NCBI GenBank assembly: GCA_934271265.1 | Contig: CAKQRE010000018.1 | Location: 1 to 35,082 of the forward strand | Length of the DNA: 35,082 nucleotides | Direction: 5' to 3' | DNA from: an uncultured Clostridia bacterium | GTDB taxonomy: Bacteria; Bacillota; Clostridia; Christensenellales; Borkfalkiaceae | Shown here: positions 1 to 8,187 of the stretch, piece by piece | Numbering within the stretch: position 1 is the first letter of the stretch | Layout: the number at the start of each line of letters is the position of its first letter | Notes under the pieces: model-generated | Database searches by the model: none | Told to the model about the DNA's origin: nothing | The model's input: only the letters and a program-made list of their open reading frames with translations | Translations under genes and position numbers: made by a program

Positions 1-16
1 CCCTCGGGCTTTTTCT
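1..16. terminator. Right half of a terminator hairpin cut by the window edge
   Basis: The first bases read CCCTCGGGC followed by a T run. This looks like the 3' arm and U tract of an intrinsic terminator for a plus-strand gene left of the window, and in the other direction it could terminate the rsmA operon. The left arm lies outside the window, so the call is incomplete. Confidence 0.35.
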
Positions 17-22
17 GATACT

Positions 23-859
23 TTATAGTACGGATCTCTCTTTCAGACGTTCCGCAAGACGGCGGTAATCTTCCACGCCGAGCGTTTCGCCGCGCGTCAT
101 CGGTCCGATCCCGGCGGCGGCAACGGCAGATTCCGCTTCCGCACGGGAGATCTTAAACGCCTGCATCAGATTATTCACAAGCGTTTTCCTGCGGCTCTGG
201 AAAGCCGCCCGCACGACGGAGCGGATCATAGCGCGCGTCTCCGCGTCGTATTTTTCGCGGTCGATCGTGATTTTCACCACGGCAGAGTCGACGTTCGGCA
301 CGGGATAAAAAAGATTTCTGCCGATCCTCATCACCTTTTCGGCATTACCCGCCGCATTCACCGCAACGGTGATCGCGCCGTATTCGGGCGTGCCCGGCAA
401 GGCACAAAGGCGGTCGGCAACTTCCTCTTGTACCGTAACGGTAACGGAGGTCACGTTTTCCCCTTCTTCCAGAAATTTCATCAGAACGGGAGTCGTGATA
501 TAATAGGGCAGATTCGCAACGACGGCATAACCGCCGCCCGCGATCCTTTCGATCTCTCCGGCGGAAACTTTCATCACGTCGCGAAAAATAATTTCGGTGT
601 TATCGTACTCCGCAAGCGTTTCCTTCAGAACGGGCTCTAAGTTTCCATCGATCTCGAACCCGATCACCCGCTTCGCCTTTTTTGCGATCGCGGCGGTCAG
701 CGTTCCCCCGCCGCATCCAACCTCCACCACGGTATCGTTCCCGCCGATCCCCGCTTTTTCCACGATGGAATCGAGAAGATTGCCGTCCGTCAGAAAGTTC
801 TGCCCGAATTTTTTCTGAAAGGTGAAATCGTTTTTCTTTAATATTTCTTTCAGGCTCAT
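23..859 (-). CDS. rsmA: 16S rRNA dimethyladenosine transferase RsmA (KsgA)
   Basis: Dimethylates two adjacent adenines in the 3'-terminal hairpin of 16S rRNA (A1518 and A1519 in E. coli numbering) during 30S assembly, using SAM. The start is the ATG at 859, giving 278 residues beginning MSLKEILKK, the usual length; an upstream extension to 994 would only read through the preceding gene out of frame. Visible family motifs are KKFGQNFL near residue 18, the SAM-binding VVEVGCGGG with a following GTLT, and the catalytic NLPYY near the middle. Its ATG shares one base with the TGA of the upstream radical SAM gene, so translation is probably coupled. It is the last gene of the metG-tatD-radical SAM operon; the rnmV gene often found beside rsmA in Bacillota is absent here. 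Confidence 0.97.
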   Translation of the reverse strand: MSLKEILKKNDFTFQKKFGQNFLTDGNLLDSIVEKAGIGGNDTVVEVGCGGGTLTAAIAKKAKRVIGFEIDGNLEPVLKETLAEYDNTEIIFRDVMKVSAGEIERIAGGGYAVVANLPYYITTPVLMKFLEEGENVTSVTVTVQEEVADRLCALPGTPEYGAITVAVNAAGNAEKVMRIGRNLFYPVPNVDSAVVKITIDREKYDAETRAMIRSVVRAAFQSRRKTLVNNLMQAFKISRAEAESAVAAAGIGPMTRGETLGVEDYRRLAERLKERSVL

Positions 860-1452
860 CAGCTGTCCTCGATCATTTCCCGCACACGCAGAGAAATGCC
901 CGCTTTTTTCGCGATCGCGCGGCACTTTTCCACTTCTTTCTCGCCGATGCAATCCACAACGGAAAACGTGGTGGCGATCCCCGCCGCCTTGCATTTTTTC
1001 GCAAAGTCGATCAGTTCTTCATAGGCGTCCTCGCCGAACACGGGACGGCAAAGATCGAAATAGCGGTCGCGATCGGACGCGTTAAGGCTCACGTTTACAA
1101 AGTCCACCGCCCTGGCGAGATCGGGCACGATGTTTTCCCCGTTGATCAGGTTGCCCTGCCCGTTCGTATCGAGACGGACGGAATATCCGCGCGCGCGGAG
1201 TTCCTTGCCTACTTCATACAAAACGGCAAAACGGAAAGTCGGTTCCCCGAACCCGCAGAACACGACCTGATCGTAGTTTTTATCGGGAACGGCGGCAAGC
1301 ACTTCTTCCGCAGTCGGCTCTTTTTCGAGCCAGAGTTCGTTTCCGTAATAGCTCGTTTTTCCGTTGCGGACGCAAAACTCGCAGTCGTTCGAACAGCGAT
1401 TGGTCAGGTTGATATAAAGGTTGTTGCCGAGTTCATAAGTGATCGTGTCCAT
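859..1452 (-). CDS. TatD-associated radical SAM protein
   Basis: A 197-residue protein with the radical SAM cluster motif C20-x3-C24-x2-C27 near the N-terminus, which would bind a 4Fe-4S cluster for reductive cleavage of SAM, and a GFGEPT motif near residue 75 that matches the SAM-binding GGE region. The length and the position between tatD and rsmA match a family named only for this neighbourhood (radical SAM protein, TatD family-associated). The substrate is unknown. Its start overlaps the end of tatD by 20 bases and its stop overlaps the rsmA start, which argues for tightly coordinated expression. The context suggests, but does not prove, a role in RNA or nucleotide modification or repair. 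Confidence 0.9.
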   Translation of the reverse strand: MDTITYELGNNLYINLTNRCSNDCEFCVRNGKTSYYGNELWLEKEPTAEEVLAAVPDKNYDQVVFCGFGEPTFRFAVLYEVGKELRARGYSVRLDTNGQGNLINGENIVPDLARAVDFVNVSLNASDRDRYFDLCRPVFGEDAYEELIDFAKKCKAAGIATTFSVVDCIGEKEVEKCRAIAKKAGISLRVREMIEDS

Positions 1453-2221
1453 CTTGTAACCTCTTGAATAAATTTTTCGCGTTTTTCTCCGTTTCCCGTC
1501 CGATATCCTCTGCCGTCACCCCGTAAACGGACGCGAGTTTTTCCGCGATCAGCGGAATATTCGCCGGGGTGTTCAACGTGCCGCGCAAAGGGTGCGGTGC
1601 AAGATAGGGGCTGTCGGTCTCCGTCATCACGCGGGATAACGGGATCGAACGGATGATATCGTCCTTTTTCGCATTTTTGAATGTGATCACTCCGCCGAAG
1701 GTGAAATACGCGCCGAGTTTCAGATATTCCTTCGCGCTTTCCGCGCTTTCGGCGTAGCAATGAAGAACGAAACCGTTGTGCAGCAGATCTTTGTGCTCTT
1801 TCAGCGTTTTCATCGTAGCCGCGCTCGCCTCGCGGGAATGAACCACGAAAGGTATTCCTTCTTCCGCGGCAAGTTCCGCCTGACGAACGAATGCCCTTTC
1901 CTGCATTTCCCTCGGGTAAACGTTCCAGTGAAAATCGTAACCGATCTCTCCCGCGCCGACGCATTTCGGGTGCGAGAGCATCTCTCTCAGGCGTTTTTCG
2001 TTTTTTTCGTCAAGCTCGGCGGCATTGTCGGGATGGATCCCCGCCGTGAAATACATAAACGGAAATTTTTCGGAAAGCACGAGTGCTTTTTCCGAACTTT
2101 TCATGTCGTAACCTGCATTTACGACGATCCCTACGCGGGCACGGATACAATCTTCCGCAACTTCGTTCTCTTCTCCGTCGAACTTCGGATCGTTCAGGTG
2201 GGCGTGCAGATCGGAAAACAC
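1433..2221 (-). CDS. tatD: TatD family metal-dependent hydrolase/deoxyribonuclease
   Basis: A TIM-barrel amidohydrolase of 262 residues, the usual TatD length. The expected metal ligands are all present: H6-x-H8, E92 in a GEIGYD context, H128 in VHSR, H154 in LHCY and D203 in ETDSPYL. Family members are 3'-5' nucleases acting on DNA and in some cases RNA. The start codon is GTG at 2221, one base after the TAA of metG, so ribosomes finishing metG could reinitiate here. It overlaps the radical SAM gene downstream. Ligands and context make the family call firm; the physiological substrate in this organism is not evident. Confidence 0.95.
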   Translation of the reverse strand: MFSDLHAHLNDPKFDGEENEVAEDCIRARVGIVVNAGYDMKSSEKALVLSEKFPFMYFTAGIHPDNAAELDEKNEKRLREMLSHPKCVGAGEIGYDFHWNVYPREMQERAFVRQAELAAEEGIPFVVHSREASAATMKTLKEHKDLLHNGFVLHCYAESAESAKEYLKLGAYFTFGGVITFKNAKKDDIIRSIPLSRVMTETDSPYLAPHPLRGTLNTPANIPLIAEKLASVYGVTAEDIGRETEKNAKNLFKRLQDGHDHL

Positions 2222-2222
2222 G

Positions 2223-4166
2223 TTATCTTACCATCGCGCCGTCCGGAAGGGACGGATCGTCCGGCGTTACGACGACGACTTTTCCGTCTTTCTCCGCGCA
2301 AAGGATCATTCCCCTGCTTTCCACGCCGCACAGTTTCACGGGTTTTAAGTTTGCGACCACAACGACCTTTTTCCCGATCAGTTCTTCCGGCTTATAATAT
2401 TCCGCGATCCCGCTTGCCACCGTTCTCTCCTCGTTGCCGATCTTAAGGGTCAGTTTCAGAAGTTTTTTGGATTTTTCGATTTTTACGCAGTCTTTCACAA
2501 GAGCGGTTTTCAGGCTGATCTTCATGAAATCTTCGATACCGATCTCTGCCGGCTTTTCTTCGGCGGGTTCTTCCTTCCGTTCGGGCACGGCATATTTTGC
2601 GGCGATCGCGGCGGCTTTTTCCGCCACTTCTTTTCCGTCGAAACGGGGAAAAAGCACGGGGGCGTCTTCCACGACCTTCGTTCCGTCCGCATAAAGCCCG
2701 AACTTGCCCATATCTTCGAAGGAACGGAGACCTGTGTTCAATTCTCTGCACACTTCCGCCGCCGTATCGGGAATAAAAGGCTCTAACAGAGAGGTTGCGA
2801 TCACGATCGCTTCCGTCAGATTGTACATCACCGTTTTCAGTCTGGGAGCGTCCGCGGGATCTTTCGCCAGGATCCACGGGGTCGTTTCGTCGATATATTT
2901 GTTGACGCGGCGAAGAAGGGTGAACACACAGTCGATCGCGTCGGAAATGCGATCGCCGTCCATACACTCTTTCATCTTATCGTAAGCGGCGCACGCCGTT
3001 TCCTTCAGCTCTTCGTCGAGGGGAAGATCCGCGCCTCCCCTTTCGACCACGCCGCCGAAATATTTGTTGCTCATCGCGATCGTTCTTTTAACAAGGTTGC
3101 CGTAAACGTTCGCGAGATCGGCGTTGATCTTTTCGGTCATCATATCCCAGGAGATCAGCCCGTCGTTATCGAACGGCATGGAATCGAGAACGTAGTAACG
3201 CACGGCGTCTACCCCGTAAACGGAAACGAGATCGTCGGCATACATCACGTTGCCCTTCGATTTGCTCATCTTTCCGCCTTCCTGCAAAAGCCACGGGTGC
3301 CCGAAGATATGCTTCGGCAAAGGAAGCCCGAGCGCCATCAGAAAAACGGGCCAGTAAATGGTGTGGAAACGAATGATATCCTTGCCGATCACGTGGATGT
3401 CGGCAGGCCAGTATTTTTTAAAGTTATCGTCGCTTTCGCCGTTCACTTTATAGCCGAGCCCCGTGATGTAATTCGTAAGGGCGTCAAGCCACACGTAAAC
3501 CACGTGCTTCGGATCGAAATCCACGGGGATCCCCCATCTGAAAGACGTTCTCGACACGCAGAGATCCTGAAGCCCGGGGCGAAGGAAATTGTTCATCATT
3601 TCGTTCAGGCGGGACTTCGGCGCGATCATGCCGGGGTGTTCGTTCAGATAATCGATCAGCCGGGGCGCGTACTTGCTCATTTTAAAGAAATAGGCTTCTT
3701 CCTTTGCCTTTTCGACCGGTCTGCCGCAATCGGGGCATTTCCCGTCTTTCAGCTGACTTTCCGTCCAGAAAGATTCGCACGGGGTGCAATACCACCCTTC
3801 GTAAGCTCCCTTGTAAATATCGCCCTGCTCGTAAAACTTTTTGAAGATCGCCGCGACCTGCTCTTCGTGATCCCGATCGGTCGTGCGGATGAACTTGTCG
3901 TAGGAAACGTTCATCAGATCCCAGATCGCCCGGATCTCCGTCGAAACCTCGTCTACGTACTGTTTGGGCGTTTTGCCTGCCTTCTCCGCTTTTTCTTCTA
4001 TTTTCTGCCCGTGTTCGTCCGTTCCCGTCTGGAAGAAGACGTCATAGCCCTGTCTTCTGCGGAAACGCGCGATCGAATCGGCAAGAACGGCTTCGTAGGT
4101 GTTGCCGATATGCGGTTTTGCGGACGTGTAGGCGATCGCCGTTGTAATATAATATTTCTGTTTCAT
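2223..4166 (-). CDS. metG: Methionyl-tRNA synthetase MetG
   Basis: Charges tRNA-Met with methionine in the cytoplasm. It has 647 residues with the class I catalytic core: a HIGH-type motif H19-I-G-N at the start of the Rossmann fold, a zinc knuckle with C127-x2-C130 and C144-x2-C147, and KMSKS at 299-303. The anticodon-binding helical domain follows. From about residue 540 there is a C-terminal EMAP/Tbp111-type tRNA-binding domain, which makes this the dimerising long form. A charged, proline- and glutamate-rich linker at about 520-540 separates the two parts. It is the first gene of the operon and has a clear promoter and a structured leader upstream. Confidence 0.98.
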   Translation of the reverse strand: MKQKYYITTAIAYTSAKPHIGNTYEAVLADSIARFRRRQGYDVFFQTGTDEHGQKIEEKAEKAGKTPKQYVDEVSTEIRAIWDLMNVSYDKFIRTTDRDHEEQVAAIFKKFYEQGDIYKGAYEGWYCTPCESFWTESQLKDGKCPDCGRPVEKAKEEAYFFKMSKYAPRLIDYLNEHPGMIAPKSRLNEMMNNFLRPGLQDLCVSRTSFRWGIPVDFDPKHVVYVWLDALTNYITGLGYKVNGESDDNFKKYWPADIHVIGKDIIRFHTIYWPVFLMALGLPLPKHIFGHPWLLQEGGKMSKSKGNVMYADDLVSVYGVDAVRYYVLDSMPFDNDGLISWDMMTEKINADLANVYGNLVKRTIAMSNKYFGGVVERGGADLPLDEELKETACAAYDKMKECMDGDRISDAIDCVFTLLRRVNKYIDETTPWILAKDPADAPRLKTVMYNLTEAIVIATSLLEPFIPDTAAEVCRELNTGLRSFEDMGKFGLYADGTKVVEDAPVLFPRFDGKEVAEKAAAIAAKYAVPERKEEPAEEKPAEIGIEDFMKISLKTALVKDCVKIEKSKKLLKLTLKIGNEERTVASGIAEYYKPEELIGKKVVVVANLKPVKLCGVESRGMILCAEKDGKVVVVTPDDPSLPDGAMVR

Positions 4167-4245
4167 AAAATACCGCCTCCCGAAAGAAACGGACCCGCCT
4201 TCCGCGGCGCCCGATCTTCTATTCTGCGTTTTAAAGTTTACATTT

Positions 4246-4308
4246 CCGATACCTCCGTCACGGCGGATACCGGTCAGCCGGCGACGAGCTCCTCGTCTCC
4301 CGACTGAC
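4246..4308 (-). promoter_or_regulatory. Two abutting hairpins in the metG leader
   Basis: The transcribed leader (minus strand) begins with a hairpin over 4273-4308, in which GTCAG pairs with CTGAC and an inner ACGAG pairs with CTCGT around a GAG loop. It is followed immediately by a second hairpin over 4246-4273, formed by CCGGTA with TATCGG and an inner TCCG with CGGA, with a two-G bulge. No T-box signature (the T-loop box with TGGNACC) and no SAM-riboswitch core can be seen, and no U tract follows. It may be a cis-regulatory element of unknown class or simply a stabilising leader. Confidence 0.5.
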
Positions 4309-4312
4309 TTAT

Positions 4313-4341
4313 ATTATACATGAAATTCCCGAAAAAGTAAA
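4313..4341 (-). promoter_or_regulatory. Promoter of the metG operon
   Basis: On the minus strand, TTTACT at 4341-4336 and TATAAT at 4318-4313 are separated by exactly 17 bases. The -10 matches the sigma-A consensus fully and the -35 at four of six positions. Transcription would start near 4306, just ahead of the two hairpins. Confidence 0.8.
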
Positions 4342-4375
4342 ACATAAAAGGGCGAATCTTCACATAAGTTGTAAC

Positions 4376-4978
4376 ATGAACGTAATTTTCACTTTGGTTT
4401 TTCTGTTTTCGGTCGGAGCCTTTCTCTTTTCCGATCCGGACGGCGCCCTTGCCGCCATGACGAAAGGGGGAGAAAAGGCGATCGCCCTCTCCCTTTCTCT
4501 TCTGTCCGTTTACTGCGTGTGGATGGGGATCACGGAGATCGCGGACAAGTCCGGACTGACGGCGAAACTATCTTCCCTTCTGAAAAAACCGATCTCTTTT
4601 CTCTTTCCTCTTGCCGATGAAGAAACGCGAAAATACATTTCCGTCAACCTCGGCGCAAACCTGCTCGGTCTGGGCGGCGTGGCTACGCCCGCCGGTATTT
4701 CCGCAACGACCCTGATGGCAAACCGCGGCGACGACGAAGGGATAACCGCCTTGTTCGTACTCGCTTCCACAAGCATTCAGATCCTGCCCGCGACCGTGAT
4801 CGGTCTGAGGCAACGCGCCGGCTCCGGTTCCCCGGCGGATATATTCCTTCCCACCCTTCTGTCCACGATCGTCTCCACGGGCACGGGGCTTATCCTGTGC
4901 CGTCTCACAAAACGCAGGGAAAAAGGTTCCGCACGGAAAAAACGGAGCGACCGGAAGAAAAGGAGGATCGGAAATTGA
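4376..4978 (+). CDS. spmA: Spore maturation protein A (SpmA-like)
   Basis: An integral membrane protein of 200 residues with the Gate (nucleoside-recognition) fold shared by SpmA and SpmB. In Bacillus these proteins are needed for spore core dehydration. Hydrophobic segments lie at about 1-20, 30-52, 120-143 and 155-178, with the family-typical region around residue 100 (GANLLGLGGVATPAGI). The C-terminal 20 residues are lysine- and arginine-rich. No Shine-Dalgarno sequence lies at a good distance before the ATG. The stop overlaps the spmB start by four bases. Presence of the pair is consistent with an endospore former but not proof, because spmAB also occurs in non-sporulating relatives. Confidence 0.88.
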   Translation: MNVIFTLVFLFSVGAFLFSDPDGALAAMTKGGEKAIALSLSLLSVYCVWMGITEIADKSGLTAKLSSLLKKPISFLFPLADEETRKYISVNLGANLLGLGGVATPAGISATTLMANRGDDEGITALFVLASTSIQILPATVIGLRQRAGSGSPADIFLPTLLSTIVSTGTGLILCRLTKRREKGSARKKRSDRKKRRIGN

Positions 4979-5490
4979 AAGTCATTCCCCTTCTCGTCCC
5001 CGCGATCTTTTTTTTCGTGCTCGTTTTCGCCGCGTGCAAAAAAGTGAAACCTTTCGACGCCTTTGCCGAAGGCGCGGGAAAAGCCCTGTCTCTCATCGCA
5101 ACCTTATTCCCCTATCTGTGCGCCGTGTTCGTACTGACGGAGCTTTTTTCCCGCAGCGGACTTTCCGATCGGGTGATCGGATTTCTTTCCCCCGCCCTTT
5201 CGCTTTTCGGTATTCCGGGAGAAATTGCGGGGCTCGTTCTGCTGAAGCCCTTTTCGGGGAGCGGAAGCCTTGCCCTGCTGACCGAAATTTATAAAAACTG
5301 CGGCGCCGATTCTTACGCCGCCCGATGCGCTTCCGCCGTTTTCGGGTCTTCGGAAACGATCTTCTATCTTTCCGCCGTTTATTTTTCGGGCGTGAAGAAT
5401 AAAAAAAGATCGCCGCGACCGATCGTGATCTCGCTCGCGGCGACCTTCGTTTCTACCGTATCCGCCTGTTTTTTATGCCGATTTTTATGA
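4975..5490 (+). CDS. spmB: Spore maturation protein B (SpmB-like)
   Basis: The partner of SpmA, a Gate-domain membrane protein of 171 residues with four to five hydrophobic segments and the conserved GSGSLALL and GSSETIFYL stretches. I place the start at the TTG at 4975. It has a strong AGGAGG at 4961-4966 with an eight-base spacer, and it overlaps the spmA stop as TTGA. The ATG at 4897 would add 26 highly charged residues encoded within the spmA end and lacks a ribosome site. The two proteins probably act together in the membrane. Confidence 0.88.
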   Translation: MKVIPLLVPAIFFFVLVFAACKKVKPFDAFAEGAGKALSLIATLFPYLCAVFVLTELFSRSGLSDRVIGFLSPALSLFGIPGEIAGLVLLKPFSGSGSLALLTEIYKNCGADSYAARCASAVFGSSETIFYLSAVYFSGVKNKKRSPRPIVISLAATFVSTVSACFLCRFL

Positions 5491-5494
5491 TCTT

Positions 5495-5515
5495 CTTCCC
5501 TGCGGTTCGGGGAAG
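5495..5515. terminator. Hairpin between convergent spmB and the MFS gene
   Basis: CTTCCC at 5495-5500 pairs with GGGAAG at 5510-5515 around a nine-base loop, in the 31-base gap between convergent genes. There is no clear U tract on either side, so termination is inferred mainly from position. Confidence 0.4.
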
Positions 5516-5521
5516 CGATCG

Positions 5522-7273
5522 TCAGTCGTCGTCGATATCGAGGTGCTCCAGGATATGCCCTTTCGCGTCCGGTCTCGAATCGCCGTGGCGAACGAACGCC
5601 ATGGTAAGGATCGCCAGCCCCGCAAAAAACGCCGCGTAATAGAACAGCGGTTTCATGCTGCCGACCGCGTCCATGAGAAGCCCGGACAAAATGGGGGTCG
5701 CGATCTGCGCCGCCATGCTCGCGGTGTAATAATACCCCGTGAATTTCCCGACGTTTCCGCCGCTCGCGAGCTCCACCACCATCGGGAAGGAATTCACGTT
5801 GATCGTTGCCCAACCGATCCCCGCCGCGGCGAAAAGAAGGTTGAGAAGAAGGCCGGAAGAAGCGGAGGTGACGAAAGTTGCCCCGACAAATGCGGCGGTA
5901 AGAAGAACCACGCCCGCAAGAATGCTCTTTTTTCTGCCGATCTTTCGGGCAAGCATTCCGACGGGGATATACGAAACGATCGCCGCCGCCTGCGCGATGA
6001 GAAGGGTCGCGTTATAATCCTTGTGCAGAACGTTCGTCGCATAGAGAGAGTATTTCGAAGTGACCGCGTTATAACCGATATACCACAGCGCGACGGAAAG
6101 AAGAATGAGGACAAGGCTCCTCTTTTCCGACTTCCCCAGTTTGCGCGTCGCAGTCTCGTCCGCCTCTTCGCGGGTCTCGAGTCCTTCGCGCACCGATTCT
6201 TCCTCCGTTTCTTTCACCCACTTCGGTTCGCGGACTTTCAGAACGAAAAATAAAAGCCCCGCGACCATCAGCAGACAAACCGCGCCGATAAACCCGGTGT
6301 AACTCATCAGCTGATTGAACGTTTTCCCCGTTTTGAACACCATGCCGAGCACGAGAACGAGCATACCGCCCGCCGTACCCATCAGATTGATGACGGCGTT
6401 CGCCTGAGACCGCAACGGTTTCACCGTCACGTCCGGCATCAACGCCACCGCGGGCGACCGGAAGGAAGCCATCGCGAAAAGGGTCAGAAGAAGAAGCCCG
6501 CCGAAACAGATAAACGCGCCCGGCTCGGATTTCGTTTTGTTCCAGGCGTACGCGCTTCTCGCCGGCGTTACGAGGCTCGTGTAGGCGTTGGAGAGATCCG
6601 TCGCGGCGACAGCCGTTTTCACCTGATCCCCCTTTTCGTTTTCCCTGAGATAAAAGGGAGAACCGTTTTCGTAGATCACGGAAAAATAAGTGCCGTTTAT
6701 GTACGCATACGCCGTTTCCTTTGCGGAATGATCTTCAAAATATTCTTTGTTTATCGACTTATACCACGACTTAACCGTAAGTTGTTCCCCTTCGGAAAGC
6801 TCGTCGTAATTCTTGTTGTAGACGATTTGCGAAGCGTAATTTTTTACGGAATACTTCTCGGGAACGCTCCGGTTATAGACAGAACTGTATTCGGCGTTCG
6901 CGATCTCCGCGTTCTGATCGAACAATTCTTCGTAAAAGGTAACGGAATCGGCGTCCCCGATCTTTGCGAGTTGCGCGTTATCCGCAAACGTAAGGCCGAA
7001 AAAAGTGCAGACGGCGATCAACGTTCCGATCACGACGTAAGGGGTCCTTCTGCCGAATTTCGTTGTCGTCTTGTCCGACAGTGCGCCGAAAAGAGGAAGA
7101 AGAAAGAGGGCGAGCACGTTATCGAGCGACATCACGATGCCGGACAACGTCTGATTAAGTCCGAATTTATTCACGAGCATCATGGGAACGATGCTGTCGT
7201 AAGCCTGCCAGAACGCGCAGATCAGGAAAAAGGCGAACCCTACGAATATCGTCTTTTTATAGTTCAGTTTCAT
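5522..7273 (-). CDS. MFS transporter with a large extracellular insertion (GPH/SLC45-like)
   Basis: A 583-residue major facilitator with twelve predicted membrane helices; the closest pattern I recognise is the sugar-cation symporter/SLC45 type (motif DKTTTKFGRRTPY after helix 2, then PAVALMPDV and KPLRSQAN in helix 4). The start is the ATG at 7273, preceded by GGAG; an upstream in-frame ATG lacks this. The unusual part is residues about 97-251 between helices 3 and 4: roughly 150 polar residues rich in Tyr, Asn, Glu and Lys that must lie outside the cell by the inside-positive topology. A charged cytoplasmic linker of about 40 residues (many Glu) joins the two halves. The substrate is unknown. 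It stands alone with its own leader hairpin. Confidence 0.85.
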   Translation of the reverse strand: MKLNYKKTIFVGFAFFLICAFWQAYDSIVPMMLVNKFGLNQTLSGIVMSLDNVLALFLLPLFGALSDKTTTKFGRRTPYVVIGTLIAVCTFFGLTFADNAQLAKIGDADSVTFYEELFDQNAEIANAEYSSVYNRSVPEKYSVKNYASQIVYNKNYDELSEGEQLTVKSWYKSINKEYFEDHSAKETAYAYINGTYFSVIYENGSPFYLRENEKGDQVKTAVAATDLSNAYTSLVTPARSAYAWNKTKSEPGAFICFGGLLLLTLFAMASFRSPAVALMPDVTVKPLRSQANAVINLMGTAGGMLVLVLGMVFKTGKTFNQLMSYTGFIGAVCLLMVAGLLFFVLKVREPKWVKETEEESVREGLETREEADETATRKLGKSEKRSLVLILLSVALWYIGYNAVTSKYSLYATNVLHKDYNATLLIAQAAAIVSYIPVGMLARKIGRKKSILAGVVLLTAAFVGATFVTSASSGLLLNLLFAAAGIGWATINVNSFPMVVELASGGNVGKFTGYYYTASMAAQIATPILSGLLMDAVGSMKPLFYYAAFFAGLAILTMAFVRHGDSRPDAKGHILEHLDIDDD

Positions 7274-7297
7274 GGGTTTTCTCCTTTGCGGAATGTT

Positions 7298-7327
7298 CGT
7301 CGGAAAAGAGATCTTCTCTCGCCGACG
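7298..7327 (-). promoter_or_regulatory. Hairpin in the MFS gene leader
   Basis: On the minus strand CGTCGG pairs with CCGACG, with an inner AGAGA/TCTCT stem. It lies 25 bases before the MFS start codon and leaves the GGAG ribosome site free. It has no U tract, so it is more likely a 5' UTR structure than a terminator. Confidence 0.4.
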
Positions 7328-7328
7328 C

Positions 7329-7366
7329 AAAAAGAACGGCTTGCCTTGCCGGAGAAATTCCGCCGT
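7329..7366 (-). terminator. Probable terminator of the dgt-dnaG-rpoD operon
   Basis: On the minus strand ACGGC (7366-7362) pairs with GCCGT (7340-7336), with further pairing inside, followed by TTCTTTTTG. It lies about 75 bases after the stop of the zinc-ribbon gene, the last gene of the operon. Confidence 0.5.
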
Positions 7367-7439
7367 TTTCGGGAAAGAGAAATTTTCCTATCGTTCTTTC
7401 CTTTCTCGCGCGGAACCCCGGCATGCGAGCCGTTATATT

Positions 7440-8153
7440 TTATTTCTGAGGAATGTACAAAAGGCGCTGGCAGTTATCGCATTCGATCAGCTCGCCTTTC
7501 TTCGCCGCCTCGAACGACGCCATCGAAAGCTCCGTTCCGCAGCGGGAACAATGGGCTTCCTTTCCGACGGCGCGCACCGGATACACGATCGGGAAAACTT
7601 TGTCCTTTCGTTTGTTTTTATATTTTTCGAGATCGGCTTTGTCGATCGACTTTTCAAGCGCGGCAAGCTCTTTTTTCACCTCTGCCATCTCCGCCTCGCG
7701 GGACGCTTTCAGGGCGTTGTACTTCGGCAGATACTCCGCGTACTGTTTTTTTGCTTCCGCCGTTTTATTTCTTAACGAAGAAAATTCCTTTAAAACCCCC
7801 GAAATATCGCGGGAAAGATTTTCGATCTGTTCCGCGAGAGAGGAGATCTCGTCTCCGAGTTCGCCCGCCTTTTTGCGGATATACCCGAGCTCGTCGGAAT
7901 CTTCGCACGTTTCCACCACGTTTTCGTATTCCGATTCCGCGTCTTTAAGCTGTTCGTAAAGTTTTTTCAGCGTAGAAAATTTTACCGTGAGATCTTCCGC
8001 ACGCTGATCGAGCTTCGCGATGTTGTCGTTCACGCTCTTTAAAAAAGCCTGCGCGGAAACCGCTTTCTTTCTCTCGTCGCTCCCCGATATCGCGACTTCG
8101 ATTTCTCTGAGTTTGCTGTCGATCTCCTGATACTTCAATAATTTTTCAATCAT
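7440..8153 (-). CDS. Coiled-coil C4-type zinc-ribbon protein (COG1579-like)
   Basis: A 237-residue protein made of a long alpha-helical coiled coil (about residues 1-180, many Glu, Lys and Leu in heptads) ending in a zinc ribbon with C202-x2-C205 and C225-x2-C228. This arrangement matches the COG1579 family, found widely next to nif3/yqfO and trmK in Bacillota; some relatives have been linked to nucleic-acid binding, but no firm function is known. The start at 8153 has AGGAG six bases upstream. It is the last gene of the operon, 34 bases after the Nif3-like gene, and is followed by a probable terminator. Confidence 0.85.
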   Translation of the reverse strand: MIEKLLKYQEIDSKLREIEVAISGSDERKKAVSAQAFLKSVNDNIAKLDQRAEDLTVKFSTLKKLYEQLKDAESEYENVVETCEDSDELGYIRKKAGELGDEISSLAEQIENLSRDISGVLKEFSSLRNKTAEAKKQYAEYLPKYNALKASREAEMAEVKKELAALEKSIDKADLEKYKNKRKDKVFPIVYPVRAVGKEAHCSRCGTELSMASFEAAKKGELIECDNCQRLLYIPQK

Positions 8154-8187
8154 ATTTTACTCCTTTTCCCGATCGCGACGCCCTCTT

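Noticed and set aside
3297..4307. Long plus-strand frame opposite metG, and others opposite uvrA and uvrB
   Set aside because: These long frames are antisense shadows of well-recognised genes and have arginine/phenylalanine-rich compositions without ribosome sites.
4167..4312. T-box or SAM riboswitch in the metG leader
   Set aside because: I looked for the conserved T-box antiterminator bulge, the specifier loop and the SAM-I core on the transcribed strand and found none; the leader is also too short for a T-box with terminator.
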